A stretch of 64,000 nt of DNA, taken from Planctomycetota bacterium. GTDB lineage: Bacteria > Planctomycetota > B15-G4 > SIAN01. The stretch spans positions 1 through 64,000 of the forward strand of contig JAEUIC010000044.1 of NCBI GenBank assembly GCA_016795285.1, given 5' to 3'. The notes under the pieces are model-generated. The model searched no databases and was not told where the DNA came from. It saw nothing but the letters and a program-made list of their open reading frames with translations. Of the stretch, positions 25,300 through 33,849 are shown piece after piece. The position numbers were made by a program, and so were the translations under genes. Within the stretch, counting starts at the first letter, position 1, and every line of letters begins with the position of its first letter.

Positions 25300-26352
25300 G
25301 TGAACGCCCCCGCCACGCTGCACACGCGCCTCGTCGATGCCATGCCGGCGGCGCTGATCCGCCTGTTCGCGCGCCCCTACGTCGCCGGCGACCATCTCGG
25401 CGCCGCGATCACGGTCGCGCAGCGGCTGCTGCGCGGCTCGGGACTCGTCGCGACGCTCGACCTGCTGGCCGAGGAGGTGAGCAGCGAGGAGCTGGTGCGG
25501 GCGAACCTCGCCACCTACCTCGAGATGGTGCGAGCGGTGGCGGCGGAAGAGGCGTTCCGCGCGCCGCGCGATCGGCCGAGCCTGTCGGTGAAGCTCTCGT
25601 CGTTCACGCTGGCGCCGCTCGATCGCGGCGGCGACGGCAAGGGGTGCCGCGAGGCGGTCGAGACCATCGCGCTCGAGGCGAAGCGGCTCGGCGTGCCGCT
25701 CACCATCGACATGGAAGATCGCCACTGGACCGACTTCACGCTCGAGATCGCCATCGATCTCGCCAAGCGCGGCTTCGACGTCGGCACGGTGCTGCAGACG
25801 CGGCTCCATCGCACCGAGGCCGACCTCGCGCGCATCCCGGAGGGGATGCGGGTGCGCATGGTGATCGGCATCTACCTCGAGCCGGCCGACGTCGCGCTGA
25901 CCGAGAAGCCGGCGATGAAGGAGCGGCTGATCGCGCAGTCGGCGCGCCTGCTCGATCGCGGCGTCTACGTCGAGCTCGCGAGCCACGACGAGGCGGTGGT
26001 GCGCCGCTTCCTGCGCGAAGTGGTGATGCCGCGCTCGCTCGGCGGCGAGCGCTACGAGGTGCAGATGCTCTACGGAGTGCCGCGCGCCGACCTGCTCTGC
26101 GAGATCCTCGCCGGCCGCCTCACTCCTCCCGACCGGATGGCGCCGCTCTGTCGCCTCTATGTCCCCTTCGCGACCGCCTGGGACCAGGCGACCGCCTATT
26201 GCCGGCGACGACTGCGGAATAACCCCTCGATGGCGACCTACGTCCTCCTCAACCTGTTGCAAGCGCTGCGCGGCCGGAATGCCGGCATCGCCCAATACGA
26301 GGAGGCGATGGCGCGACTGAGGAAGAGCTCCCCAAATCCGCCCAGGCATTGA
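25300..26352 (+). CDS. Proline dehydrogenase-like protein with altered active-site motifs
   Basis: 350 aa from GTG 25300; ATG 25342 is an alternative 14 residues in. The sequence follows the monofunctional PRODH barrel: 'LLRGSGLVATLDLLAEEV', 'LSVKLSSFTL', 'LTIDMEDRHWTDFTLEIA', 'VGTVLQTRLHRTEADL', 'VELASHDEAVV', 'YEVQMLYGVPR', 'RLYVPFATAW' and the proline-carboxylate arginine pair in 'YCRRRLRNN'. Two usual features differ: the RLVKGAY motif reads RMVIGIY (Lys replaced by Ile), and the acidic residue after the RR pair is Asn. It should bind FAD and oxidise proline or a related imino acid. No delta-1-pyrroline-5-carboxylate dehydrogenase gene is in the window. Confidence 0.82.
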   Translation: MNAPATLHTRLVDAMPAALIRLFARPYVAGDHLGAAITVAQRLLRGSGLVATLDLLAEEVSSEELVRANLATYLEMVRAVAAEEAFRAPRDRPSLSVKLSSFTLAPLDRGGDGKGCREAVETIALEAKRLGVPLTIDMEDRHWTDFTLEIAIDLAKRGFDVGTVLQTRLHRTEADLARIPEGMRVRMVIGIYLEPADVALTEKPAMKERLIAQSARLLDRGVYVELASHDEAVVRRFLREVVMPRSLGGERYEVQMLYGVPRADLLCEILAGRLTPPDRMAPLCRLYVPFATAWDQATAYCRRRLRNNPSMATYVLLNLLQALRGRNAGIAQYEEAMARLRKSSPNPPRH

Positions 26353-26604
26353 ACTTCCGCGATTCACCGCTACCGTTCCGCCCATTGCTGGGTGCGGCGT
26401 CCGTTTATTGGTCTGCCACTATTGCGGCGCAATCCAGCGAGGAACGGGGCGATGCATCGCTCCGCTTCCGGTGGTTCCTCGATCCGCGGTGGAATCCGCT
26501 CGCGGGGTGAGAGGGACGGCGACCGCTTCAGCCAGCGCTCCCGTCCCCGTCGCGAGTGCGGTCCGACGACCGCGGTGGCGCCTGTTGGACAGGAGTGTTC
26601 CGTG

Positions 26605-27243
26605 ATGATGGACGAGGTCGAGTTCGTGACGACTGCCCCCGCAGCCGTCGAGGTGCCCTCGGCTCCCGGCCGCACCGCATGGAGTCCCGCCGAGCTCGCT
26701 TCGACGCTGGTCGACGCTTCGAGCCACGTGCGTTTCCTGCTGAAGGAGCTCTCGGGCGGCGGCGACGTGCCGACCGCCGAGCTGAAGAGCCGCCCGGTCT
26801 CCTACGCGCAGGTGCAACGCATCTGCAGTTCGCGCGGCAAGGAGCCGCTCGTGCTGGCGACGCTGCGCGGCGCGACCAAGTGCTACCGCCTCCACCCGAA
26901 CTACGTGGCGAGCATCCCGGAGCTGGTCGCCGATGCCTCCGCCCCGCCGCCGTCGGTCCCGAAGCCGCCGGGCGAGCGCAAGCCGCGGCAGTCGCGCCGT
27001 GCGCTGCAGGGCTCGGCGCTCGACGGCATCGCCGATTCGCGCGGCAGTTCGCTGCCGGTTGCCGGCGCTCCGCCGCCGGTGCGCCGCGTCACGCAGGGCG
27101 CCGGCGCGCGCTCGCTCGCGATCCCGGGCGAGATCTCGATCGAGTTCTGCAAGGAGCTGCTCTCCTTCGTGAACGGCACGGCCAACGGCACGCGCTACCG
27201 GATCCTGCTCGAGGACGACGGCTACCGACTCGAGGCGTGCTGA
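26605..27243 (+). CDS. Unknown soluble protein
   Basis: 212 aa from ATG 26605; GTG 26602 and ATG 26608 are equally possible, all served by AGGAG at 26591-26595. I recognise no family. Residues about 25-110 form a folded segment (SSHVRFLLKELSGGG, 'VSYAQVQRICSSRGKEPLVLATLRGATKCYRLHPNYV') that could be a small helix-turn-helix-like or winged domain. A Pro/Arg/Ser-rich linker follows, and a conserved-looking end (SIEFCKELLSFVNG, 'RYRILLEDDGYRLEAC'). No signal peptide or membrane segment. The 250 bases upstream are less GC-rich than the surroundings and probably hold its promoter. Confidence 0.6.
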   Translation: MMDEVEFVTTAPAAVEVPSAPGRTAWSPAELASTLVDASSHVRFLLKELSGGGDVPTAELKSRPVSYAQVQRICSSRGKEPLVLATLRGATKCYRLHPNYVASIPELVADASAPPPSVPKPPGERKPRQSRRALQGSALDGIADSRGSSLPVAGAPPPVRRVTQGAGARSLAIPGEISIEFCKELLSFVNGTANGTRYRILLEDDGYRLEAC

Positions 27244-27279
27244 GTCCCTGAGTCCCGCGCGCTGCCGCGTCGTCGTCCC

Positions 27280-28575
27280 TCAGCCGCCATCCGTCGGCGA
27301 GAGGGTCGCGTCGAGCGCGGCAGCGCAAGCGGGCGCCACGTCGTCGTCGAGCGAGTCGAGGTAGCCGGGCGGGAGCGCGACCTTCTGGGTGCCGCTCTTC
27401 TTGCAGCGGCGCGCGCGGATGGCGCCGATCGGGTAGGCGAGCGTGCGGTCGAGCTTGCCGACGATCGCCTCGACCTCGGCGAGCGAGCTGGCGCGGAAGA
27501 GGTCGTTGCGGACCGGTCCGCTGTTGCGGAATCCCTTCAGGTACCAGCCGCACCACTTGCGCAGCTCGAGGATGGCGGAGCGCTCGCCGAAGAGCTCGAT
27601 CAGCAGCGCGGCGTGGCGCAGCAGCACGTCGACCACGCCGCCGAGGTCGGGGGCGGGCGCCGGCTGGCGGCCCGCGAAGGCGTCGGCGAGCTCGCGGAAG
27701 AGCCACGGCCGGCCGAGGCAGCCGCGCCCGACGATGACGCCGTCGCAACGCGTCTCCCGCATCATCGTGAGCGCGTCGCCGGCGTCGTAGATGTCGCCGT
27801 TGCCGAGCACCTGGATGCCGGGCGTGGCGCTCTTCAGCTCGCCGATCGCGGGCCAGCGCGCCTGCCCGTCGTAGAGCTGCGCCGCGGTCCGCGCGTGCAG
27901 GCCGATCGCGACGCACCCCTCCTCGCGGGCGACGCGCCCCGACGAGAGGTAGGAGAGGTGGTCGTCGTCGATGCCGAGGCGCACCTTGACGGTGACCGGC
28001 ACCGCACCCGCCGCCTGCACGACGGCGCCGACCAGCTTCGCCATCAGGCGCGGCTTGATCGGGATCGCCGCACCGCCGCCCTGCGACGTCACCTTGCGCA
28101 CGGGGCAGCCGAAGTTGAGGTCCAGGTGGTCGACCGCGCCCTCGCCGACGAGGAGGCGGGTCGCCTCGCCGAGGTAGCGCGGATCGGAACCGTAGAGCTG
28201 CAGCGAGCGCGGCGACTCCTCCGGATGGAAGGCGGCGAGCTGGCGCGTCTTCGCGTGCCCCTCGACCAGCCCGCGCGCGATGATCATCTCGCTCACGTAG
28301 AGGCCGGCGCCGAAGCGGCGGCAGAGGCGGCGGTAGGCCTGGTTGGTGACGCCCGCCATCGGCGCGAGCACCACCGGCGGATCGACCTGGAAGCGGCGGT
28401 AGTCGAGCGGCGCGAACTCGCCCGGCCGCGCAGGCACGAGCGGCGGCGGCGGCGCCTCCTGCGACAAGTCGTCGTGGGGCGCGTCGAGCGACGGATCGCA
28501 GCGCGGCGGCGACGGCTGGCTGCCGCCCACCTCGCCGCTATCGTCCGCGTCCACCCTGGGGAGGGTCGAATCCAT
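27280..28575 (-). CDS. dus: tRNA-dihydrouridine synthase, DusB/NifR3-like
   Basis: 431 aa from ATG 28575; the true start may be internal, because the first 55 or so residues are Pro/Asp-rich and not family-like. The FMN-barrel blocks are intact: 'VVLAPMAGVTNQAYRRLCR', 'SEMIIARGLV', 'LQLYGSDP', 'LDLNFGCPVRKV' with the catalytic Cys, 'VTVKVRLG', 'VLGNGDIYD', 'VIVGRGCLGRPWLF', 'LRKWCGWYLKGF'. It reduces uridines in tRNA D-loops using NADPH and FMN. The proposed start codon overlaps that of the divergent lipoprotein by two bases, one reason to suspect a downstream start such as GTG 28554. Confidence 0.9.
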   Translation of the reverse strand: MDSTLPRVDADDSGEVGGSQPSPPRCDPSLDAPHDDLSQEAPPPPLVPARPGEFAPLDYRRFQVDPPVVLAPMAGVTNQAYRRLCRRFGAGLYVSEMIIARGLVEGHAKTRQLAAFHPEESPRSLQLYGSDPRYLGEATRLLVGEGAVDHLDLNFGCPVRKVTSQGGGAAIPIKPRLMAKLVGAVVQAAGAVPVTVKVRLGIDDDHLSYLSSGRVAREEGCVAIGLHARTAAQLYDGQARWPAIGELKSATPGIQVLGNGDIYDAGDALTMMRETRCDGVIVGRGCLGRPWLFRELADAFAGRQPAPAPDLGGVVDVLLRHAALLIELFGERSAILELRKWCGWYLKGFRNSGPVRNDLFRASSLAEVEAIVGKLDRTLAYPIGAIRARRCKKSGTQKVALPPGYLDSLDDDVAPACAAALDATLSPTDGG

Positions 28576-29023
28576 GCGTTCTCTCATCCGCACCCTGTGC
28601 GCCAGCTTGCTCGTCTGCGTCGTGGGCGGCACCGGCTGCACGAGCCCGCTCGTCGCGGTCCGCCACCAGAGCCATCCGAAGGGGGGACAGTACCTCGTCT
28701 CCGCGACGATCGACGAGTGGCCGGGCGGCTTCTATTCGGCCGCCATCACGATCCGCAACCGCAGCACCAAGACGTTGCGCCTGCAGCCGGGCGACTTCCG
28801 ACTCGAAGGGACGCCGCCCACCGGTTTCGTCGCGGCCGGCCCGATGGTGCTCTTCTTCGGCGAGCAGGGCTACCAGATGCCCGAGGCGATCGCGGCCAAC
28901 AGCTCGGTCCAGGGCGAGGTCTTCTTCGAGATCCGCGGCACCAGCGTCCCGCACGGCCCGGTGCGCCTGTTCGTCAACCTGCCCGACGGCGAGCACTCGT
29001 TCGAGTTCGACCTGCTGCAGTGA
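28574..29023 (+). CDS. Small lipoprotein of unknown function
   Basis: 149 aa; ATG 28574 with GGGGAGGG at 28557-28564. Lipoprotein signal with lipobox ending GGTGC, Cys22. The mature part (VSATIDEWPGGFYSAAITIRNRS, 'LRLQPGDFRLEGTPP', 'GEVFFEIRGT') is a compact beta-rich domain of the immunoglobulin-like kind. No enzyme motif. It ends 65 bases before the convergent gpsA gene, with two copies of a hairpin in between. Confidence 0.75.
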   Translation: MRSLIRTLCASLLVCVVGGTGCTSPLVAVRHQSHPKGGQYLVSATIDEWPGGFYSAAITIRNRSTKTLRLQPGDFRLEGTPPTGFVAAGPMVLFFGEQGYQMPEAIAANSSVQGEVFFEIRGTSVPHGPVRLFVNLPDGEHSFEFDLLQ

Positions 29024-29032
29024 GGTGATGTG

Positions 29033-29056
29033 GCAGTGCCGCTCTGGCGGCGCTGC
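29033..29056. terminator. Hairpin, unit A of a duplicated pair
   Basis: Stem GCAGTGCCGC (29033-29042) with GCGGCGCTGC (29047-29056), one T-G wobble, loop TCTG. It lies directly after the lipoprotein stop. An identical stem recurs 33 bases downstream. Confidence 0.55.
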
Positions 29057-29065
29057 AGTACTGCG

Positions 29066-29089
29066 GCAGTGCCGCGTCCGCGGCGCTGC
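29066..29089. terminator. Hairpin, unit B of a duplicated pair
   Basis: The same two stem arms as unit A (29066-29075 and 29080-29089) around a different loop, GTCC. The right arm reaches the first base of the gpsA stop codon. Together with unit A it fills the convergent gap and probably ends transcription from one or both sides. Confidence 0.55.
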
Positions 29090-30087
29090 TACCAGTCCTG
29101 CTCGTCCTTCAGCTGGCGGCCCATCAGGTCGCGGACGGCGCGCGAGGGGTCCTTGCCCTCGTGCAGCACGGCGTAGACCTGCTCGCAGATCGGCATCTCG
29201 ACCTTGTGCTTCGCGGCGAGCGAGTGGACGGCGGCCGCCGTCTTCACCCCTTCGGCGACCTGCTTCATCGACTGCACGATGTCGGCCACCTTCTCGCCGC
29301 GCCCCACGCGGATGCCGACCGCGCGGTTGCGGCCGTGCGGCGAGACGCACGAGGTGATCAGGTCGCCGATGCCGGCGAGCCCGAACATCGTCTCGCGCTG
29401 CGCGCCGAGCGCCGCGCTCAAGCGCGCCATCTCGACCACGCCGCGCGTGAGCAGCGCCGCCTTGGTGTTGTCGCCGAAGCCGAGCCCGTCGACGATGCCG
29501 CCGGCGATGGCGATCACGTTCTTCAGCGCGCCGCCGAGCTCGACGCCGAGCGGGTCGCCGTTGGTGTAGACGCGGAACCGCTCGGTGTTGAGCAGGTCCT
29601 GGATGCGCAGCGCGTGGCCGCGGTCGCTCGCCGCCGCCACCACCGTGGTCGGCATGCGGCGCGCGACCTCCTCGGCGTGGCTCGGCCCGCTCACCACCAC
29701 GACCGGCACGTCGCCGAGCACCTCGCGCACGATCTCGCTCGGGCGCTTCAGCGTCTCCTGCTCGATCCCCTTGGTCGCGGTGACGAAGAGGCGCCGCTTG
29801 GCGGAGAGCGGCTGCTGGAAGCGGGTGAGCGTCGCGCGCAGGTACTGGCTCGGGACCACCGAGAAGACGACACTGTCGCCGGCGAGCGCCTGCGGGTCGC
29901 TCGAGATCGAGAGGCGCTCCGGCAGCTCGACGCCCGGGAGGTAGCGCGGGTTGCGGCGCGTCGCGGCCATCTCGGCGCCGTATGCGGCGTCGTGGACGAA
30001 GAGCCGCACCTGCACGCCGCGCTCGTTCAGGACCAGCGCGAGCGCCGTGCCCCATCCGCCGCCGCCGAGGACCAGTGCGCGTTCCAT
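29089..30087 (-). CDS. gpsA: NAD(P)-dependent sn-glycerol-3-phosphate dehydrogenase
   Basis: 332 aa from ATG 30087, with GGAG nine bases upstream; a GTG at 30102 would add five residues. Rossmann loop 'VLGGGGWGTALA', the dihydroxyacetone-phosphate binding block 'ATKGIEQETL', 'VVSGPSHAEEVARRMPT', the catalytic Lys in 'LGGALKNVIAIAGGIVDGL' and 'TMFGLAGIGDLITSC' are all present. It makes glycerol-3-phosphate, the backbone of phospholipids. Located 25 bases after plsY on the same strand, so the two consecutive steps of lipid synthesis form an operon. Confidence 0.96.
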   Translation of the reverse strand: MERALVLGGGGWGTALALVLNERGVQVRLFVHDAAYGAEMAATRRNPRYLPGVELPERLSISSDPQALAGDSVVFSVVPSQYLRATLTRFQQPLSAKRRLFVTATKGIEQETLKRPSEIVREVLGDVPVVVVSGPSHAEEVARRMPTTVVAAASDRGHALRIQDLLNTERFRVYTNGDPLGVELGGALKNVIAIAGGIVDGLGFGDNTKAALLTRGVVEMARLSAALGAQRETMFGLAGIGDLITSCVSPHGRNRAVGIRVGRGEKVADIVQSMKQVAEGVKTAAAVHSLAAKHKVEMPICEQVYAVLHEGKDPSRAVRDLMGRQLKDEQDW

Positions 30088-30112
30088 CTCGGGATGCTCC
30101 ACGAAGGACCGT

Positions 30113-30739
30113 TCAGGACTTGGGGCGACCGGCGCGCGACTCCTCGCCGCGCAGGAGCCGTCCGATGTTGCTGCGATGGCGGACGACGATCAGCACGCCG
30201 ACGGCGCACGCCGCCACCTGCACCGGCACGCCGACCGCGACGCCCGCATGGCGCGGCAGCAGGAAGCACGACGCGGGCAGCACCACCGCGGCCCCCAACG
30301 ACGCCAACGAGACATAGCGGGTCGGCAGGAAGAGGGCGAGCCAGGCGAGCAGCGCGATCAGCGCCGGCCAGGGCGCCGCCGCCGCGAAGACGCCGGCCGC
30401 CGTCGCGACCCCCTTGCCGCCCTTGAAGCGCAGGAAGAGCGGGAAGACGTGGCCGACGATCGCCGCCACGCCGGCCAGCAGCCCGAAGGTGTCGGCCGCG
30501 AGCGCCCCCGATCCGACGCGCTGCGCGACCACCACCGGCAGGCACCCCTTGGCGAAGTCGAGCGCGAAGACGAGGAAGAAGAAGCGCCGGCCGAGCACGC
30601 GACCGGCGTTGGTCGCGCCGATGTTGCGGCTGCCGTGCTCGCGCAGGTCGACGCCGCGCAGTCGCCCGATCCAGAGCCCGATCGGCAGCGACCCGGCCAG
30701 GTAGCTCGCGCACAGCAGCAGCAGGTCGATCGTCGTCAT
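30113..30739 (-). CDS. plsY: Glycerol-3-phosphate acyltransferase PlsY
   Basis: 208 aa, ATG 30739 with GAGG upstream. An integral membrane protein with about five transmembrane segments and the three PlsY motifs: 'HGSRNIGATNAGR', 'RFKGGKGVATAAG' and 'RHRSNIGRLLRGEE'. It transfers acyl groups from acyl-phosphate to glycerol-3-phosphate, the first committed step of phosphatidic acid synthesis. The next gene of the operon, gpsA, makes its acceptor substrate. PlsX is not in the window. Confidence 0.95.
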   Translation of the reverse strand: MTTIDLLLLCASYLAGSLPIGLWIGRLRGVDLREHGSRNIGATNAGRVLGRRFFFLVFALDFAKGCLPVVVAQRVGSGALAADTFGLLAGVAAIVGHVFPLFLRFKGGKGVATAAGVFAAAAPWPALIALLAWLALFLPTRYVSLASLGAAVVLPASCFLLPRHAGVAVGVPVQVAACAVGVLIVVRHRSNIGRLLRGEESRAGRPKS

Positions 30740-30855
30740 GCGCCTCGCTTGCGAAAGGGCGGAGAGCATACGGTCGTCGCGCGTGCGCGCGTGCGGGTCG
30801 ATCGGCGGCGGCGACGCGGGCTACCATGCGCCCCCTTCCCTCCCGGAGCCCCGCG

Positions 30856-31854
30856 ATGCCCGCCACCCCGCTGCTCTTCGTCGGCCTCGGCCCGATCGGC
30901 CGCTCGACCCTCGGCTGCGCCCTGGCGCGGCGCGGCCTCAAGGTGGTGGCCGCGTGCGACGCCGACCCGGCCCTGGCCGGCAAGCGCCTCTCCGAGCTCG
31001 TCTCGGGGGCGCCGAAATCGGTCCGCGTCGCCCCGTCGGTCGCGGCGCTCGGCAAGCTCCCGAAGGGCACGGTCGCGATCGTCTGCACCAGCTCGACGCT
31101 CTCGAGCGCGGCCCCCACCTTCCGCGCGCTGCTCGCCAAGGGGTGCCACGTGGTGTCGAGCTGCGAGGAGCTGGTCTACCCGGCGCTGCGCCAGCCGCGC
31201 CTCGCCAAGGAGCTCGACCTCCTCGCCCGCAAGAAGAAGGTCGCGCTGCTCGGCACCGGCGTCAACCCGGGCTTCGTACTCGACCTGCTGCCGGCGGTGG
31301 CGACCGCGCCCTGCCTCGTCGTGCAGGCGGTGCGCGCCCATCGCGTGGTCGACGCGGCCACGCGGCGCGGCCCGCTGCAGCGCAAGGTCGGCGCCGGCCG
31401 CTCGGTCGCCGAGTTCACCGCCGAAGCGGCGGCGGGCCGCCTCGGCCACGTCGGGCTCCCCGAATCGGCGCAGCTGCTCTGCCACGCGCTCGGCTTCGGC
31501 AAGCCGCAGCTCGACGAGACGCTGAAGCCGGTGGTCGCGAGCGCCCCGATCGAGACGCCGTTCGTCCGCGTCGAGGCGGGCCAGGTCGCCGGCATCGACC
31601 ACCACCTGCTCGCCACCGCGCCGCGCGGCACCGTCGAGCTCCACCTGCAGATGTACGTCGGCGCACCGACGCCGCGCGACTCGATCACCATCGAGGGCGA
31701 GCCGGCGGTGAAGCTCGTGCTCGAAGGCGGGACGCCGGGCGACCTCGCCACCGTCGCCGCGCTGCTGAACGCCGCGCCCGCGATGGGCGCCTGCGCGCCG
31801 GGGCTGCGCACGGTGTTCGACGGCCCCTTCCCGCTCTGCCGCGCCTTCGCCTGA
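30856..31854 (+). CDS. DapB-like / 2,4-diaminopentanoate dehydrogenase-like oxidoreductase
   Basis: 332 aa from ATG 30856 (GGAG eight bases upstream). Dinucleotide-binding start 'LLFVGLGPIGRSTLGCALARRG', then 'VCTSSTLSSAAPTFRALLAKG', 'VVSSCEELVYP' and the characteristic 'LLGTGVNPGFVLDLLPAV'. This last block is shared with the dihydrodipicolinate-reductase-related family that contains 2,4-diaminopentanoate dehydrogenase. It probably oxidises an amino group with NAD(P). No ornithine-degradation partners are nearby, so the substrate is uncertain. Single gene, divergent from plsY. Confidence 0.8.
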   Translation: MPATPLLFVGLGPIGRSTLGCALARRGLKVVAACDADPALAGKRLSELVSGAPKSVRVAPSVAALGKLPKGTVAIVCTSSTLSSAAPTFRALLAKGCHVVSSCEELVYPALRQPRLAKELDLLARKKKVALLGTGVNPGFVLDLLPAVATAPCLVVQAVRAHRVVDAATRRGPLQRKVGAGRSVAEFTAEAAAGRLGHVGLPESAQLLCHALGFGKPQLDETLKPVVASAPIETPFVRVEAGQVAGIDHHLLATAPRGTVELHLQMYVGAPTPRDSITIEGEPAVKLVLEGGTPGDLATVAALLNAAPAMGACAPGLRTVFDGPFPLCRAFA

Positions 31855-31875
31855 CGCGCGCCGCTCGCTGCGCGC

Positions 31876-33849
31876 TCAGCGCTTCGCCGCGAGCCGCAGC
31901 ACGCCGCGCCGCGCGTCGAGCGAGAGGTCGAAGTGCTCGAGGAAGTTGAGGCCGACGAGCGCCTCGCCGCCGCCGTCGTCCTGCAGCGGCAGCACCACCG
32001 CCTCGACCTCGGTGACGCGCGCCCCTTGCAGGTCGAGGCTGGTCAGCAGCACGACGGGCGCTTCGAGCCGCCCGCTCGCCGTCGTCACCGTGACCATGCG
32101 CAGCGGCCGGCGGCGATCGAGCTTCAGCCGATCGGCGAGCCCTTCGCTGATGGCCGTGAGCGAGGCGCCGGTGTCGACGATCACCGCGGCGTCGACCTTG
32201 TCGGAGAAGCGGGCGCTGGTGCGGATCGCCCCGCCGGCGCGATCGAAGCGGATCTCGATCGCCTCGGCGTCGCCGCTCGCGGCGGGCGGAGGCGCCAGCG
32301 AGGCGAGCAGCGTGGCGAGCGCCGCCGCCTGCCCCTCGTCGAGGCTCGCCACCTTCTCCAGCACGATGCGGGCGCGCTCGCGATCGCCGAACTCGTAGTA
32401 GGCGAAGCCGAGCGACTGCAGCAGCCGCGGCTCCTCGCGGAAACGCTGCAGCCCCTCCTCGAGCAGCGCGATCGCCCGCTCCGGCTCGCGCGCGGCGCGC
32501 GCCTCCTCGCCCGCATGGAGGTAGGCGCTGCGCAGCGCTTCGACGAACGGTCCGTCGCCGGCGCCGGCGATGCGCGCGGCGTCGCTGAACCACGGCAGCG
32601 CCTCCTGCGCCGCCCCTTCGTCGAGCAGCGCGAGCCCGTAGGCGTGGAGCACGCGCGGTTCGCGGTCGAAGCGGCGCGCCGCGCGCTCGAGCAGCGGCAG
32701 CAGCGCCGCCACGCCGTCGCGCGTCCGCGCCGCGCGCAGCGCGAGCTCGACGAGCGCGGTGGCGGGACGCACGACCTGCTCGCGCAGCGCCGGGTCGAGC
32801 GCGCAAGCGACCAGGTAGCGGTCGAGCGCCGCCTCGTAGTGGCTGCCCGCCGCGTACCACGAGGCGAGCGCCCGCTGCGCCGTCGGATCGGCCGCGAAGA
32901 GCGACTCCTGCAGCGTCGCGAGCTCGACGGTCCGGCCCGACCGCTGCCGCTCGAGCGCGCCGGCGAGCGTCACGACCGTGGCGCGTCCCGCGACCGTGCC
33001 GCGCAGCAGGCCGACCAGGCGGCCAGCGGCGTCGACGACGAAGCGCTGCTCGAGCGGGGTCGCGCTGGCGACCACCAGCAGTTTCTCGCGCTCGTCGCGC
33101 TCGACGATGGGGAGCGACGGCGCGGCCGCCCCCTCCTCCGCGAGCCAGACCGCAGCGCCTGGCGGCAGCTCGCTCCACGGCGCCACCGCGACCGCCGCCG
33201 GACCGCCCGGAGCGAGCTCGAAGAAGGCGAGGTCGCCGCCGTCGAGCGAAAGGGCGCGTGCGGCGTCGTCCTCCTCGAAATTGGCTGCGCCCGCCAGCGC
33301 GGCGAGCGGGACGACCCAGGCGCGGCGCGCTTCGACCGCGACGACATGGCCGGCGATCGCGCGCAGGCGGCGGCCGGCGGCGTCGCGACTGTGCCGCACG
33401 ACGGAGGCGGGCAGCGCCGCCGGAACGGCGAGGGAACTTGCTCCCCCGTCGTTCGCGTCCAACGGGTCGATGTCGGACGAGGAACCGCCCGCGCGCGCCG
33501 CCGCGTCACCGCTCGCTGGCGGGGCGTTGGGCGACGACCGCCGGTTCGATGAGGCGTCGTCGCTCTGCCCGGCCGACGCGTCCGCGCCCTCGTCGGTCCG
33601 CTCGTCGGCCCGCCCGTCGTCGACGCGGCCCGCGCCGCTGCGCTGCGACGCGTCCCCATCGAAGGCTCCGTCGCGTGCGGCGACCACGAAGAGGCACGCC
33701 GCGATTCCGACGAGCAAGGTGCCGCCGACGAGCGTGCGGCGACGCGTCCGTTCGCGCGCCGTCAGGAACGAGGTCCCGCAAGCAGCGCAGCGACGCGCGC
33801 CCACCGGCAAGTGGGTCAGGCACGACGGGCAACGGATGTCGACGTTCAT
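31876..33849 (-). CDS. Membrane protein: zinc ribbon, TPR region and retropepsin-like aspartic protease
   Basis: 657 aa from ATG 33849. Residues 6-25 hold two CxxC pairs (CPSC, CAAC), a zinc ribbon. One transmembrane segment at about 39-59 (TLVGGTLLVGIAACLFVVAA). A Ser/Asp/Ala-rich linker, then a beta-rich part that may be a degenerate serine-protease-like fold ('VVAVEARRAWVVPLAAL', 'RFVVDAAGRLVGLLRG'), then TPR-like helices from about 330 to 520 ('ALLDEGAAQEALPWFSDAAR', 'SLGFAYYEFGDRERARIVLEKV'). The C-terminal domain has the retropepsin signature VIVDTGASLTAI (Asp559) and 'ALVGLNFLEHFDLSLD'. Such single-domain aspartyl proteases act as dimers. Location outside the membrane is inferred. Confidence 0.8.
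   Translation of the reverse strand: MNVDIRCPSCLTHLPVGARRCAACGTSFLTARERTRRRTLVGGTLLVGIAACLFVVAARDGAFDGDASQRSGAGRVDDGRADERTDEGADASAGQSDDASSNRRSSPNAPPASGDAAARAGGSSSDIDPLDANDGGASSLAVPAALPASVVRHSRDAAGRRLRAIAGHVVAVEARRAWVVPLAALAGAANFEEDDAARALSLDGGDLAFFELAPGGPAAVAVAPWSELPPGAAVWLAEEGAAAPSLPIVERDEREKLLVVASATPLEQRFVVDAAGRLVGLLRGTVAGRATVVTLAGALERQRSGRTVELATLQESLFAADPTAQRALASWYAAGSHYEAALDRYLVACALDPALREQVVRPATALVELALRAARTRDGVAALLPLLERAARRFDREPRVLHAYGLALLDEGAAQEALPWFSDAARIAGAGDGPFVEALRSAYLHAGEEARAAREPERAIALLEEGLQRFREEPRLLQSLGFAYYEFGDRERARIVLEKVASLDEGQAAALATLLASLAPPPAASGDAEAIEIRFDRAGGAIRTSARFSDKVDAAVIVDTGASLTAISEGLADRLKLDRRRPLRMVTVTTASGRLEAPVVLLTSLDLQGARVTEVEAVVLPLQDDGGGEALVGLNFLEHFDLSLDARRGVLRLAAKR

Noticed and set aside
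26353..26604. Less GC-rich 250-base stretch as a possible transferred island or small RNA
   Set aside because: It has no gene, repeat boundary or clear RNA fold that I could see; a promoter region for the downstream unknown gene is the simpler view.
28558..28576. A GGTCGAATCC string resembling a tRNA T-loop
   Set aside because: No acceptor, D or anticodon arms surround it; it lies in the leader of the lipoprotein gene.
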